DNA from: Diacronema lutheri
Lineage: Eukaryota > Haptophyta > Pavlovophyceae > Pavlovales > Pavlovaceae
Assembly: GCA_019448385.1 (NCBI GenBank)
Contig: JAGTXO010000001.1
Location: forward strand, 2,480,001-2,544,000
Direction: 5' to 3'
DNA length: 64,000 nucleotides
Under the pieces are notes generated by a model. The model saw only the letters and a program-made list of their open reading frames with translations, had not been told where the DNA came from and ran no database searches. Position numbers and translations under genes: made by a program. Within the stretch, counting starts at the first letter, position 1. Every line of letters starts with the position of its first letter. Below are positions 49,396 through 58,563 of the stretch, piece after piece.

Positions 49396-52107
49396 GCGGA
49401 ATGGCCGCAGCTGAGCGGCGGCTGCAAAGCAAGCAGGGCGCAGCGGGCGGTTTCAGCGTTTCAGGCAGGCATGCCTACGCGCTCGCGCTCACGTGGGATG
49501 GTCGCGCGACGCGCGCTGCCGGCGCAGGCATGACGATCCGCTCGCAAAGTGGGAGGCGTTGCAGGCGTGGCGCGACGACTTTAAGGCGCGCAACGGCGGG
49601 ATCGAACCAAGCCTGTGGATTGACCGGCTGACCATCGACCAGAGCAACATCGAGGAGTCGCTCGCGTGCCTACCCCTCTTTCTCGCCGGGTGTAACGTCC
49701 TCGTGCTACTTGCCGGCGACACGTGCGCGCTCACGCGACCGGCGCCGCCGCTCCGCGCGCGCGCGCGCGCACGCGCGCGCGGACGGGCAGCGCACGCGCG
49801 CACGCGTGCGCTGTGCGCGTCGGGCGCATTTCGCGCGCGCTTTCGCCTTGGGTTTGGAGAATGCACGCTTGCCCCTCGGGCGCAGGGGATGCGCGCTCAC
49901 AGCCCGGCGCTCACAGCTCGGCGCTCACAGCCCGGCGCTCACAGCCCGGCGTTCACAGCCCGGCATGGAACGTGCGCGCGCTCGCCTCGCAGCTACTTGA
50001 AACGGCTGTGGTGCGTGATCGAGCTGGTGGGTCGCCCGTCCGCGTGCGCCAACGAGCGTGCGCCAACGAGCGTGCAGCGCGCGCGCGACCACGCTCGTGC
50101 GCGCCGTACGCGTGCGCCTGCGACCCCCCCTCCCCCCCCCCCCCCCCTCCTTCCCCTGCCCATGCCCTTGGCGAGCTCAGTTTGTCTTTGTGCAGATGGG
50201 CGGGAGCGACGCGCACATCATCCCGTTGCCCCTCGCGCCCGCCGACGACGCGCTCCGCTCGAGCGGCGGCAGCCCGCCCTTCGCGCGCGCGCGCTCGCGC
50301 TCCGTCGCGCCGTCGTCCGCCGTGATGCCGACCCGGTCCTCGGCGTCCGCCGGCGCCGCCGGCGATTTGCCCTGCTGCGCATGCCGACCCGCCCGAACGC
50401 CGGCGGCAATTTCCCCTGCCGACCCGTCCGCCGTGATGCCGACCCGGTCCTCGGGCGCGGTGGGCGCGCCACCGCCGCCCGCCGCGCCGGCCGGGCCGCC
50501 CACCGAGGCGGGCGTGGCGTCGCCGCCACCATGCGACGCGCCGGCAACGCAACCACCTGAAATGCCGAGCGCGGGCGACCCGAGCGTCAGCGCCTCGCCC
50601 TGCCAGACTCACGTGCCGAAGCAGGCATCTCCGCGTCGTGCCGAGGCACGCGCCGCCGTTTGCGAGTGGCACGCGCCGCTGCGGCTCGGCCGCTGGCAGG
50701 TCGGCGTCACGTCAGCCAGGCCGCACGTGCCGCCGGGCGCGCCGAGCGGCACGCCGCCACGGCAGCCGCCGTGGCGGCCGCGCGTCGTGGCGCTCGGCGC
50801 GGCGTGGTGGCTTGGCGCGCTGAGCGGCGCGACGCCCAGTGGCGCCGCCAAGCAGCGCACGTCGCGCGCCGGTTCGCGCGGGCCGGGCCGCTGCGAGCGC
50901 GTGTCGGATGAGCTGGCTGAGCTCGCGCGCGGGCCGCCGGCCGCTTACGACGCCGAGCACCACATGCGGTTCTTCGCGAGCCGCGTCGAATCGTTCGACG
51001 TCAGGCAGGCGGTGTGCACGATCGCCGAGGACCGCCAGCGCCTCTCCGCCGTGATCGAGGCGGGGTTCGTCAACCTGGACAACTTCAACCGCGTCATCAG
51101 CGGCACGCTCATGCGCTCGCTCGCGCTCGCCGCCGAGACGCGCCGCCGCTCGCCGCTCAAGCGCGGAATCTCGCGGTCGTCGTCGGCGATGAGCGCGGCG
51201 GTCGGCAGTTTGGGCGGCAGCCTGGGCAGCTTCCTCGCAGGCTCGCCCAACAAGTCGCCCGCCGCGCACTCGCCCTCCAAATCGCCCGGCGGCGTCCGTC
51301 GCCAGTCGATCGGCGAGGCGTGGCTGATGCGTGCGGTCGCGGCCGTTTCGCCCGACCGCGGACGTTACTCAGAGGGTGGCTTTGTCGGCACCCGCCGCTC
51401 GCCGCCCGCGCCCGACGCGGTCAGGCGCTGGCGCAGCGGCACGCACGCGGCGCAGAGCGTCGCTGACGATCACATTACCGGCGGCTCCGCGCCGTCCGTG
51501 AGCGCGCACTCGCCCGCGGGCGATGCGCCGTGCAGCTCGGCGGGCACGTGCCGCTCCGGCAGCCCACGCAGCCCCGCGTGCCGGCGCTCACGCGACGTAC
51601 GGCTCAGACGGCGGCTCGACTGCGCTCGCGTCGCCGACGCGCTCGCACGCGCACCCGAGCGTGCGCCGGCCACTGCACTCGCCGACCCACGCCGCGAGCG
51701 GCAGCACGGGCAGCTTGCGCGGCTTTGGCTACGATGGCGTTTCCGTCTCCGACGCTCAAATCGAGCGTCTCGCGCTTGACGGCCTGGCCGACGGCATGCT
51801 GGTCGGTGACAGCGAGCGCGCCGGATGCGCAGCCGCGCAACGCAGCGCGTCGCCGGGCCATGCAGCGGCTGCGTTGGCGGCCGCGCCGTTCGAGTGGCGC
51901 GGCTCGCGCGCGCCCAAGCGGCTTTCGAGCATCCCGGCCGAGCCAGACGATGCGCTCGCGAACACGCACGGTCCCCCTGCGCACGTGGCCAGCGCCGCGG
52001 CGGCCGTGCCGTCGGCCAAGCCACCGTCGAGTGTGGCCCAGCCCAAACCTGCGGGCACGCTCCTGCTCGTCGACGTGCACGCCCCGGGCGCAGATGAGTG
52101 TTGCTGA
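48123..52107 (+). CDS. Multi-span membrane protein with cytosolic TIR-like domain (paralogue 2)
   Basis: Exons 48123-49231, 49528-49722, 49993-50026 and 50181 onwards are phase-matched. Exon 3 is only 34 nt and encodes TYLKRLWCVIEL. The first intron splits the same Trp codon of DAFISHSW (363-370) as in paralogue 1. Residues about 85-325 hold five to six hydrophobic segments. The TIR-like block follows: HDDPLAKWEALQAWRD, LWIDRLTIDQ, LAGCN, LAGDTYLKRLWC and Glu445. A low-complexity insert (about 470-600) contains a duplicated SAVMPTRSS segment. The shared FDVRQAVCTIAEDRQRLSAVIE module and a Ser-rich tail complete the protein. Near 51540-51600 the open frame shifts by one base (stop at 51779 in the first frame, 52107 in the second), implying a small intron or an indel. 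Function is inferred only from the TIR-like fold. Confidence 0.72.
49351..49394 (+). repeat. Poly-G tract (about 44 nt) in TIR-like 2 intron 1
   Basis: An uninterrupted G run lies on the transcribed sense strand inside intron 49232-49527. It would be expected to form G-quadruplex in RNA. Assembly length may be approximate. Confidence 0.85.
49893..49962 (+). repeat. 14-bp minisatellite in TIR-like 2 intron 2
   Basis: Five tandem copies of GCGCTCACAGCCCG, with one substitution in two copies, lie within intron 49723-49992. Confidence 0.9.
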
Positions 52108-52156
52108 CCAGTCTATATGTACTGTTGTCGACAATGCTCGCACGATCCGACGCGCT

Positions 52157-52765
52157 TCACTCCAGGTACTGCCGCCCGTCGTGCTGACCGGATCGCACCT
52201 GCGGGAACGCGCCAACCGGCTGCCCACTCGCGGCGGCCTGCTGCTGCGGGCTCTGCAGCGAGAGGATGGCGTTGACGCGGTTGAGCGCCTGCACGAGCGC
52301 GTGCGCGAGCGGCGGGCACTTGCTCAGCAGCTCGTGCGCGTGGTGTGGCTCCTGCCCGACGTAGGTGCGCGCGCTCATGAGCAGGTCGGCGAGCTGCTCG
52401 GGCGTCATCGCGAGCACGACCTGCGAGATCTGCGTCTGCGCGAGCATCGCGTGGCGCGGCGCGTCGACGAGATTGCTTGGTGCCCCGCCGCCCGCAACCT
52501 GCTGCGCAACGCCGTCCGTCAGGCTCACGCGCAGCGGCCGGCCGTTGAACTCGAGCTCGTGCAGGTTGCGCGCGGCCGAGAGCGCCGTCTCCGTGTTGCG
52601 GTACTCGCAAAAGCCGTAGCCCTTGAGGCGGCCAGTCTCAGGGTCGGTGACTACGCGGAGCGCGACAACCGGGCCCACCTGCGCCAGGTGCGCCTGCAGC
52701 TCCTCCTCCGACGCGTCGAACGGGATGTTGCCGACGAAGACGGCCGCCCCACCACGCGCCGCCAT
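52157..52765 (-). CDS. CSTF2: Cleavage stimulation factor subunit 2 (CstF-64-like), short form
   Basis: This single exon encodes 202 aa. Residues 8-85 are an RRM with RNP2 VFVGNIPF and RNP1 KGYGFCEY, nearly identical in pattern to CstF-64/Rna15. Residues about 105-165 are the hinge domain that binds CstF-77: ISQVVLAMTPEQLADLLMSARTYV then CPPLAHALVQALNRVNAIL. The protein binds the GU-rich downstream element of pre-mRNA during 3' end cleavage. The long Pro/Gly-rich region and the C-terminal Pcf11-binding helix bundle of animal CstF-64 are absent; the protein ends about 35 residues after the hinge. The start is 46 bp from the divergent Agenet gene. Confidence 0.93.
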   Translation of the reverse strand: MAARGGAAVFVGNIPFDASEEELQAHLAQVGPVVALRVVTDPETGRLKGYGFCEYRNTETALSAARNLHELEFNGRPLRVSLTDGVAQQVAGGGAPSNLVDAPRHAMLAQTQISQVVLAMTPEQLADLLMSARTYVGQEPHHAHELLSKCPPLAHALVQALNRVNAILSLQSPQQQAAASGQPVGAFPQVRSGQHDGRQYLE

Positions 52766-52811
52766 CGCGGTCGGCAGCTCAACAGCGGCTGGCCGGCGCG
52801 AATTTCCGGGC
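52766..52811. promoter_or_regulatory. Very short divergent promoter, CSTF2 / Agenet gene
   Basis: Only 46 bp lie between the start codons. No element is recognised. Confidence 0.35.
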
Positions 52812-53392
52812 ATGTCCAAGCGCGCGGGCGCGCCGCCGCCGGGCCTGGAGGTGGGCGTGCTCGTCGAGGCGACGCCGCACGAGCTGAAGGGGTGCTGGTT
52901 TGAGGCGGAGGTGCTCGAGCTCGTCGGCGGCGACGCGCTCCTCGCCTTCACCACGCGCGTGACGGACGACGGCCAGGGCCCGCTGCAGGAGTGGCACCGC
53001 ACGCGCGACCTGCGCTGGCTGCCGCCCGACGAGCCAATGGACGACTTCCCGGCCCGGCTGGACCGCGCGGACCGGTGCGACATGCGCTTCGAGGACGGTT
53101 GGTGGGACTGCACCGTCGTCACGATCCACCCCGACCCCGACGGCGGCGCGACCGAGTACGTGCTGCGACCGACGCACTACAGCGAGAAGCACCGCGTGCG
53201 CGCCGAGCAGATGCGCCCGCCGTGGGTGTGGCGCAACGATGAGTGGTCGCTCAGCTACAACTCAAAAGCGCGGCAGGTCGAGCGCTACGGCCCGCCCGCT
53301 GCGCCGCGCCGGCCGGCGACGCCGACGCTGCCGGCCGGCGTGCCCAAGTTGACGCGCGCCGAGCCCGACGGCGCGCGCGGCGGAGGGGGCGG

Positions 53393-53429
<37 letters not shown>

Positions 53430-54585
53430 AAGGCGCGCGGCATCGACGAGGACGGCTTCGGCCCGCCTGAAGCGCGCCCGTCCTCCTTCGCCGAGGGCAC
53501 GTGGCGGCCCGGCATGGACGGGCGCCAGTGGGTGGTCGTGACGTCCCCGGAGAACGGCGCGTCCGTCTGGTCGCTCAAGGACCAGGCGTCCTTCTTCATC
53601 GAGCGCGCCAAGCGCGAGCAGCTGCAGAAGAAGGAGAAGAAGCGGCGCGAGACCAAGGCCGCGGCCCACGCCGCCTCCGTCAAGGCGTTCCAGCAGGCAG
53701 CCCTCCCGCAGCACCTGCGCGCCGCCACGCCGCCCGTCGGCACGCGCCGCGCCTCGTTCGCGGCCGTGGCCGGCGGCGCGAGCGCCGGCGCGGCCGCCGC
53801 ACCTCTGAGCGCGGCGGACGCCGTCGCGGCGCGCGAGCTCGCCAACATCGAATGCGCGCTCGACTGGCGGCCCACGCACGCGCCGGGCCGGCAGAAGGGC
53901 GCGAAGGGGTCGGCGGGCGCGCCGGTGATTGAGCGCACGGACCGCACGCACGGCGAGCACGAGCGCGCGCTGCGCGTGCTCGAGGCGCTGCTCCGCGCGC
54001 ACGGCGAGGCGGTCCTCGAGCGCATCCCGCTCGACGCCATCCACGCGTCAGAGAGCTCGACGACCGGGCTCGCGGGCGTGCATGCGCGTGAGCGGGATGG
54101 CTTCTTCGAAGTGCAGGCCGGCGGGCGCAACCTCGGTGCGCGCGCCGGCCGACGCGCGAGGACGGGGCGGGGACGGGGCGGTCGCGGGCGCGCGGCGCGC
54201 GTCCACGTGCCCATGCCTGGTCGGCCTCACCCGCGCCGCGAGCTGCCCCGCCGCGCCGCGCCGCCGCCGCTGCGCCGATCCGCTCCGTGCAGGGCGGTGC
54301 GACTCGATCATCAAGGCCGGCCGGCTGCGCGCGCTGTACCTGCAGCTGCAGGCCGACCTGGCGGGCGTGCCGGTTGGCGCGGAGCGCGCGTTGGCCACCG
54401 CCATCAAGGGCGCGCCGCCGCCGCCGCCGATCCCATCCGAAGAATCGCCAACGCTCAACGGTCGGATCCTCGGCCGGCTCGCGCAGCTCGAGCGGCAGCG
54501 CGCGCACGCGCACATCGTCGGCACGACGGGCTTCCGCGCGCAGCTCGGCATCGCCGCGGCCGACAGGAGCCGCGAGCCCTCCTGA
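52812..54585 (+). CDS. Agenet/Tudor-like domain protein
   Basis: Exons 52812-54135 and 54293-54585 give 538 aa with a phase-matched GT-AG intron of 157 nt. Residues about 10-140 carry two Agenet-like units: VGVLVEATPHELKGCWFEAEVLEL with LRWLPPDEP, then LDRADRCDMRFEDGWWDCTVVTI with HRVRAEQMRPPWVW. Agenet domains are Tudor relatives that often bind methylated histone tails or act in RNA or chromatin complexes. A Gly run (about 18 residues) follows, then a basic helix (REQLQKKEKKRRETK) and a helical C-terminal half. No catalytic domain is seen. A chromatin or RNA role is inferred only from the domain. Confidence 0.8.
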
Positions 54586-54702
54586 GCAGTGGTCGTCGTG
54601 TAGGGTCTAGCCCAAAGGGCCGAGCCCTCCTGTGCAGTGGTCGCGAAAATGGGCGAGTCGGGTTGCCTTGAGCGTCGTGTAGGGTCTAGCCCAAAGGGCC
54701 GA
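54574..54702. repeat. Imperfect duplication downstream of Agenet gene
   Basis: A 22-bp segment (GAGCCCTCCTG.GCAGTGGTCG) occurs at 54574 and 54622. A 29-bp segment starting GTCGTGTAGGGTCTAGCCC occurs at 54595 and 54674. The first copy overlaps the Agenet stop codon, so the duplication copied the gene's 3' end. Confidence 0.8.
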
Positions 54703-55060
54703 CCTGGGCGTGTCCGGAGTACGTCCCCGCGCCGCCGAACTCGTCGGCGAACGCATCAAATCGCGGAAGAGGTTGTCCGACAGCGCCGTACTGAAGATGA
54801 TGAAGAAGAGGTCGATGAGGGGTAGGGGGGGGTAGGGGGGGGGGAGGGGGGGGGGGGGGGTAGAGAGAGTTTGTCGGGAACGTGCCACACGCGGCGCGGT
54901 CGTTGCCGCCCGCGGCGAGCACGACAGGCGAGGGGGACGACAAGGGCCGATGACAATAGAAACCCAGAACGGCGGCAGCCATTGTGCCCGTCGCGCACTC
55001 ACCCCAAACTGCTCGTTGGCGCCCTCCTTCATTCACCTGGTGCACGGCGGGCCACCCGGC
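54586..55060. other. Intergenic region, Agenet gene / E2 gene
   Basis: This 475-bp region contains the duplication above, a G-rich tract at 54819-54860 (three G runs separated by TA or A), and AT-richer sequence up to the E2 start. No supported gene is seen; it presumably includes the E2 promoter and 5' UTR. Confidence 0.5.
54819..54860. repeat. G-rich tract
   Basis: Three to four G runs of 4-15 nt are separated by TA or A, a classic G-quadruplex layout upstream of the E2 gene. Confidence 0.8.
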
Positions 55061-55769
55061 ATGGCGAAGAAGCAGTGCATCGCGCGGCTGAGGAAGGAGT
55101 GCCAGCGGCTGGAAGCCGAGCCCGTCCCGCACATCGCCTGCGCGCCCATAGAGGACAACATCCTCGAGTGGCATTTTGTGATCAGCGGCCCGCCCGCGAC
55201 GCCGTACGAGGGCGGAGCGTACCACGGCAAGCTCGTCTTCCCGCCCGAGTACCCGTACCGGCCACCGTCGATCTACATGCTGACGCAGAGCGGGCGATTC
55301 GATACGAACACGAGGCTCTGCTTGTCCATGAGGTGGGCGTCCGACGCGCGCGCGCGCGGCGACGTGCAACTCGCGTTCACCCACCGCCGCTTCCACGCGC
55401 GCCTCGCGCCGCAGTGACTTCCATCCAGAGACGTGGGTGCCCGCATGGTCGGTAGGCACCATCTTGAACGGCATCCTTTCCTTCATGCTGGAGTCGACGC
55501 CGACAGTCGGCTCGGTCGAGACGACGCTCTCGCAAAAGCGGAACTACGCGCGGCTCTCGCACGCGGCCAACCGGAAGGACGCCGTTTTCAGGCAGCTCTT
55601 CCCGCACCTGGTGCAGGCGCCACCCACCGGCGCGGACGGCGCGCCCGCCGAGCCCGAGGCTGACGAGCCCATCGCCTCGCCTGGGCTGCTCGCGCGCCCA
55701 TCCGTGTGGCTCGCGCTGTGGGTGGCCGTCGTCGCGCTCGGCCTCGCCTTCTCACAGCTCGAGCTTTGA
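55061..55769 (+). CDS. UBE2J2: Ubiquitin-conjugating enzyme E2 J2-like (Ubc6-type, tail-anchored)
   Basis: Exons 55061-55332 and 55415-55769 give 208 aa; the 82-nt GT-AG intron splits the Ser codon of LCLSMSDFHPETW, the exact family sequence. The UBC fold occupies residues 1-160. ILEWHFVISGPPATPYEGGAYHGKLVFPPEYPYRPPSIYMLTQSGRF is characteristic, and the catalytic Cys is in TRLCLSM. WSVGTILNGILSFMLE and a hydrophilic linker follow. A single C-terminal span (WLALWVAVVALGLAFS) anchors it in the ER with the UBC domain in the cytosol. UBE2J enzymes act in ER-associated degradation, a pathway shared with the EDEM-like gene 4.7 kb downstream. Confidence 0.95.
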
Positions 55770-55884
55770 GGTGGCCTCGCGCGCGCCGCGGCGTTGGTCG
55801 ACGCCCTGTTGATCGTCCGGTGCTGTGGCTGCGCCGCTCTTATCAGAGTAAATGTGGGGGTCAGTGTGTCAACTGACGGCAGAC

Positions 55885-58497
55885 TCAAAAGCCCTTGGCG
55901 ACCATGTGCGCCAGCATCGCATCGTTGCGCGAGCGCTCAGCAAAGCGGTCTGCGCCCGCACCCGCGCCCGGCTTGCGCGCGCGCGACACGCCGGTGGCGG
56001 CGGCGCGCGCATAGCCGGCGGCGGCCGTTGTACCCGCGCTCGTGCCGCGAGCGCCGCCCTGCGCACGCGCGCTGTGACGCCCGTTCGCGCCGACGCTTCC
56101 GGCGCGCGCCGAGTGCGCAGACGCCGCAGACGCCGCAGACGCCGTTGGCGGCACGGCGGTGATCGCGGGCAGCCGCAGGCGCGCGGGCTCTGCCACGGGC
56201 TCGTCGAGCTGCTGTGGAGGCTGCGGTTGCTCGTATGTCTGCTGCGGCTGCGGCTGCTGCGGTTGCCGCTGCTGCTGCTGCTGCTGCGCCCACGGCTGCG
56301 CCTGCGTCCACGCCTGCTGCCCCTGCTGCTGCAACGGCGGTGGCGGCGGCGACGGCTGCGACCAGTGCGGCTGCCACGGCGCGGCAGCCGCCGAATACCC
56401 GCCGGCGTACCCGCCGGCGTACCCGCCGGCGTACCCGCCGGCGTACCCGCCTGTCCAGTCCGGGGGATTCTTTGGCGCACCGTACCCATGGGCGAGCCCG
56501 AGGAAGGGCGGTGGTGGCGGCGGCGGCATTGGCGGTGGCGGCGCGGGCGCATAGCCGCCGCTGCCCAGGCCGCCGTTCGCCCACCCGCCCTCCACCCACC
56601 CGCCGTTCGCGCCCATGTCGCCGCCGCCCGCGCCGCCGACGCCGGCAGTTTCGGCGGCGGCCGCAGCGTCGGCGGCGGCGAGCGCGTCTGAGTCAGGCCG
56701 CGAGGCGCCGAGCGCCGCGCCAAGCGCCGCCTCCGCCTCGGCCAGCGCCGCCTTGAGCTGCAAGCAGCCGCGCACGCACTCGGTCGCCGCCTCCGCCGAC
56801 GGCCCGCCGCCCGCGCCCGCGCCGTGCGCCGCAACATGCGCGCCGTCCGAGATGCCGGCGCTCGACGTCGTGCGCACGACCGCCGCCGCGAGCTCGTCGA
56901 GGCCGGCACGAAGGAAGCCGCAGCGCGCGCGCAGCTCTGCGGACGCGCTGTCGTGCGCGCGCGAGCTGCGCGCGTGCTCGGCCGCCCACGCGCGCCGCAG
57001 CGCGTGCCGCGCCGCCGCCTCTGCGCGCGCGCGCGCGGCCGCTTCCGCCGCGCGGCCTGAGCCGTCGTGCGCGGCGGTGGCGCGCGCGCGCTCGCCCTCC
57101 CACGCCGCGCGCGCGTCGGCCGCCGCCGCCGCGTGCGCGACCGCCTCGAGTCGAACCTCCGCCTCGCGAGCCGCGAGGCGGAGCGCGATGTGGCCCTCGC
57201 GCAGCGCGTCGTTCTCTGCCGCGGCGGCGGCGAGCGCGGCCTCCGTCGCCGCCAGCTTGTCGGCGGATGCGGCCTCCGCAGCGCGGCGCGCCGCGTCCAC
57301 GCGCCCCTCCGCCGCCGCGAGCGCCTCGCGCGCGCCGAGCGCATCCGCCTCGCTCGCCGCCGCGCGCGCCGCCTCGGCCGCGACACCGCGCTCCGCCGCC
57401 GCGATGCGCGCCTGTGCGCGCTCCCAGCCCGCCTCCGCGCGCGCGCGGAAGCCGGCTTCACTCTCGGCGCGCGCGGTCGCGTCGGCCGCGGCGGCCTCCG
57501 CGCCCTCGCGCTGCGCGCGCGCCTCGTCGAGCTCGGCGGCCGCGCGCGCGAGCAGGGCCTCGGCATCAGCCGCGCGGCTCTCGAGGTCACACAGCGCGCG
57601 CGAGACGGCATCAGCCTGCACCTGCGCCTGGCGGCCGCCAACGTCACGCAGCGCAAGCAGCTCGGTCTCGAGCGCCTCGCGCCGGCCACGCTCGAGGAGC
57701 AGCAGGCCGCCCAGCTCGGACTCGTCTCCGCCCTCGCCGGCGCGGCGGCCGCCGCCGGCCGCACCGGGCGATGGCGCGGCCGGCGACGGCGGCGCGTCGC
57801 CGGCCGCGCCGCTCGCGTGCCCAGAGGCGCTCGCGTGCTGCCCGTGCTCGGCAGCGTGCCGCGCGCTGCCCTCAGCACGCGCCGCGCGCAGCTGCGCGTC
57901 CGCCTCGTCGAGCGCCGCGCGCAGCCCAGCGATTTGCTCGGCTTGCGCCCCGATCGTGTCCGCCTGCGCCGCGCAGAGTTGGCGCGCGTGGGCGAGCTCG
58001 CCCTCCGCCTCGGCGGCGCGCGCCGCCTCGCCCTGCGCGCCCGCACGCGCGGCGCGCGCGTCGCCCGACGCCCAGTTGCGCGCGCGCTCAGCCGCGCCGT
58101 CCGCACCGGCGAGCCGGCGCATCGCGTCGGCGAGCCGCCCCTCCGTCTGCGCCGACTGCGCCATGACTGAGTCGAGCTTGGCGCGGAGTTCGGCAACATC
58201 GGGCGCGTCGAGCTCGGTGCGGCTCGCCGCCGCCGCGCGCAGCCGCCCCAGCTCGCGCTCGGCGCGAAGCAGCGCGAGCGCAAGCGCGCGCGCGCGCGCG
58301 TCCGCGCCGGCCGACTGCCCGTCGCGCGCGGGCGCTTGTGCGACGAGCGCTGCGGCGAGGCGGTCGGCGGCGGGCGCGTCGGCGGCCAAGTTGGCGGCGC
58401 TCGGCCACGCGAGCAGCGCGCGCCGGTCCGACGATACCAGCAGCTCGGCCGCGTGCGCCTCGGCCTTGGCGGCGGCCGCAGCCGCGTCACCGTTCAT
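55885..58497 (-). CDS. Long Ala-rich coiled-coil protein with GGYA and Gln-rich C-terminus
   Basis: This single open frame encodes 870 aa; the family is not recognised. Residues 1-600 are heptad-rich Ala/Glu/Arg coiled coil with short breaks, such as a Pro/Gly-rich break near residues 215-260. The C-terminal third is low-complexity, with five GGYA repeats (56396-56456), a PPPPPMPPPP run and a poly-Gln segment (about 720-770). The extreme C-terminus (DRFAERSRNDAMLAHMVAKGF) looks conserved rather than low-complexity. The mix recalls cytoskeletal or centrosomal scaffolds. The start is 66 bp from the divergent FAH gene. Confidence 0.7.
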   Translation of the reverse strand: MNGDAAAAAAKAEAHAAELLVSSDRRALLAWPSAANLAADAPAADRLAAALVAQAPARDGQSAGADARARALALALLRAERELGRLRAAAASRTELDAPDVAELRAKLDSVMAQSAQTEGRLADAMRRLAGADGAAERARNWASGDARAARAGAQGEAARAAEAEGELAHARQLCAAQADTIGAQAEQIAGLRAALDEADAQLRAARAEGSARHAAEHGQHASASGHASGAAGDAPPSPAAPSPGAAGGGRRAGEGGDESELGGLLLLERGRREALETELLALRDVGGRQAQVQADAVSRALCDLESRAADAEALLARAAAELDEARAQREGAEAAAADATARAESEAGFRARAEAGWERAQARIAAAERGVAAEAARAAASEADALGAREALAAAEGRVDAARRAAEAASADKLAATEAALAAAAAENDALREGHIALRLAAREAEVRLEAVAHAAAAADARAAWEGERARATAAHDGSGRAAEAAARARAEAAARHALRRAWAAEHARSSRAHDSASAELRARCGFLRAGLDELAAAVVRTTSSAGISDGAHVAAHGAGAGGGPSAEAATECVRGCLQLKAALAEAEAALGAALGASRPDSDALAAADAAAAAETAGVGGAGGGDMGANGGWVEGGWANGGLGSGGYAPAPPPPMPPPPPPPFLGLAHGYGAPKNPPDWTGGYAGGYAGGYAGGYAGGYSAAAAPWQPHWSQPSPPPPPLQQQGQQAWTQAQPWAQQQQQQRQPQQPQPQQTYEQPQPPQQLDEPVAEPARLRLPAITAVPPTASAASAASAHSARAGSVGANGRHSARAQGGARGTSAGTTAAAGYARAAATGVSRARKPGAGAGADRFAERSRNDAMLAHMVAKGF
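56396..56457 (-). repeat. 12-bp coding repeat (GGYA)n
   Basis: Five near-perfect copies of a 12-bp unit encode Gly-Gly-Tyr-Ala in the coiled-coil protein. Confidence 0.9.
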
Positions 58498-58563
58498 GCC
58501 CTGCTGCACTTCAACAACGGGGGCAAGAAACGGCTCGAGAACGGCCAGAGGGGTGGTGAGGAG

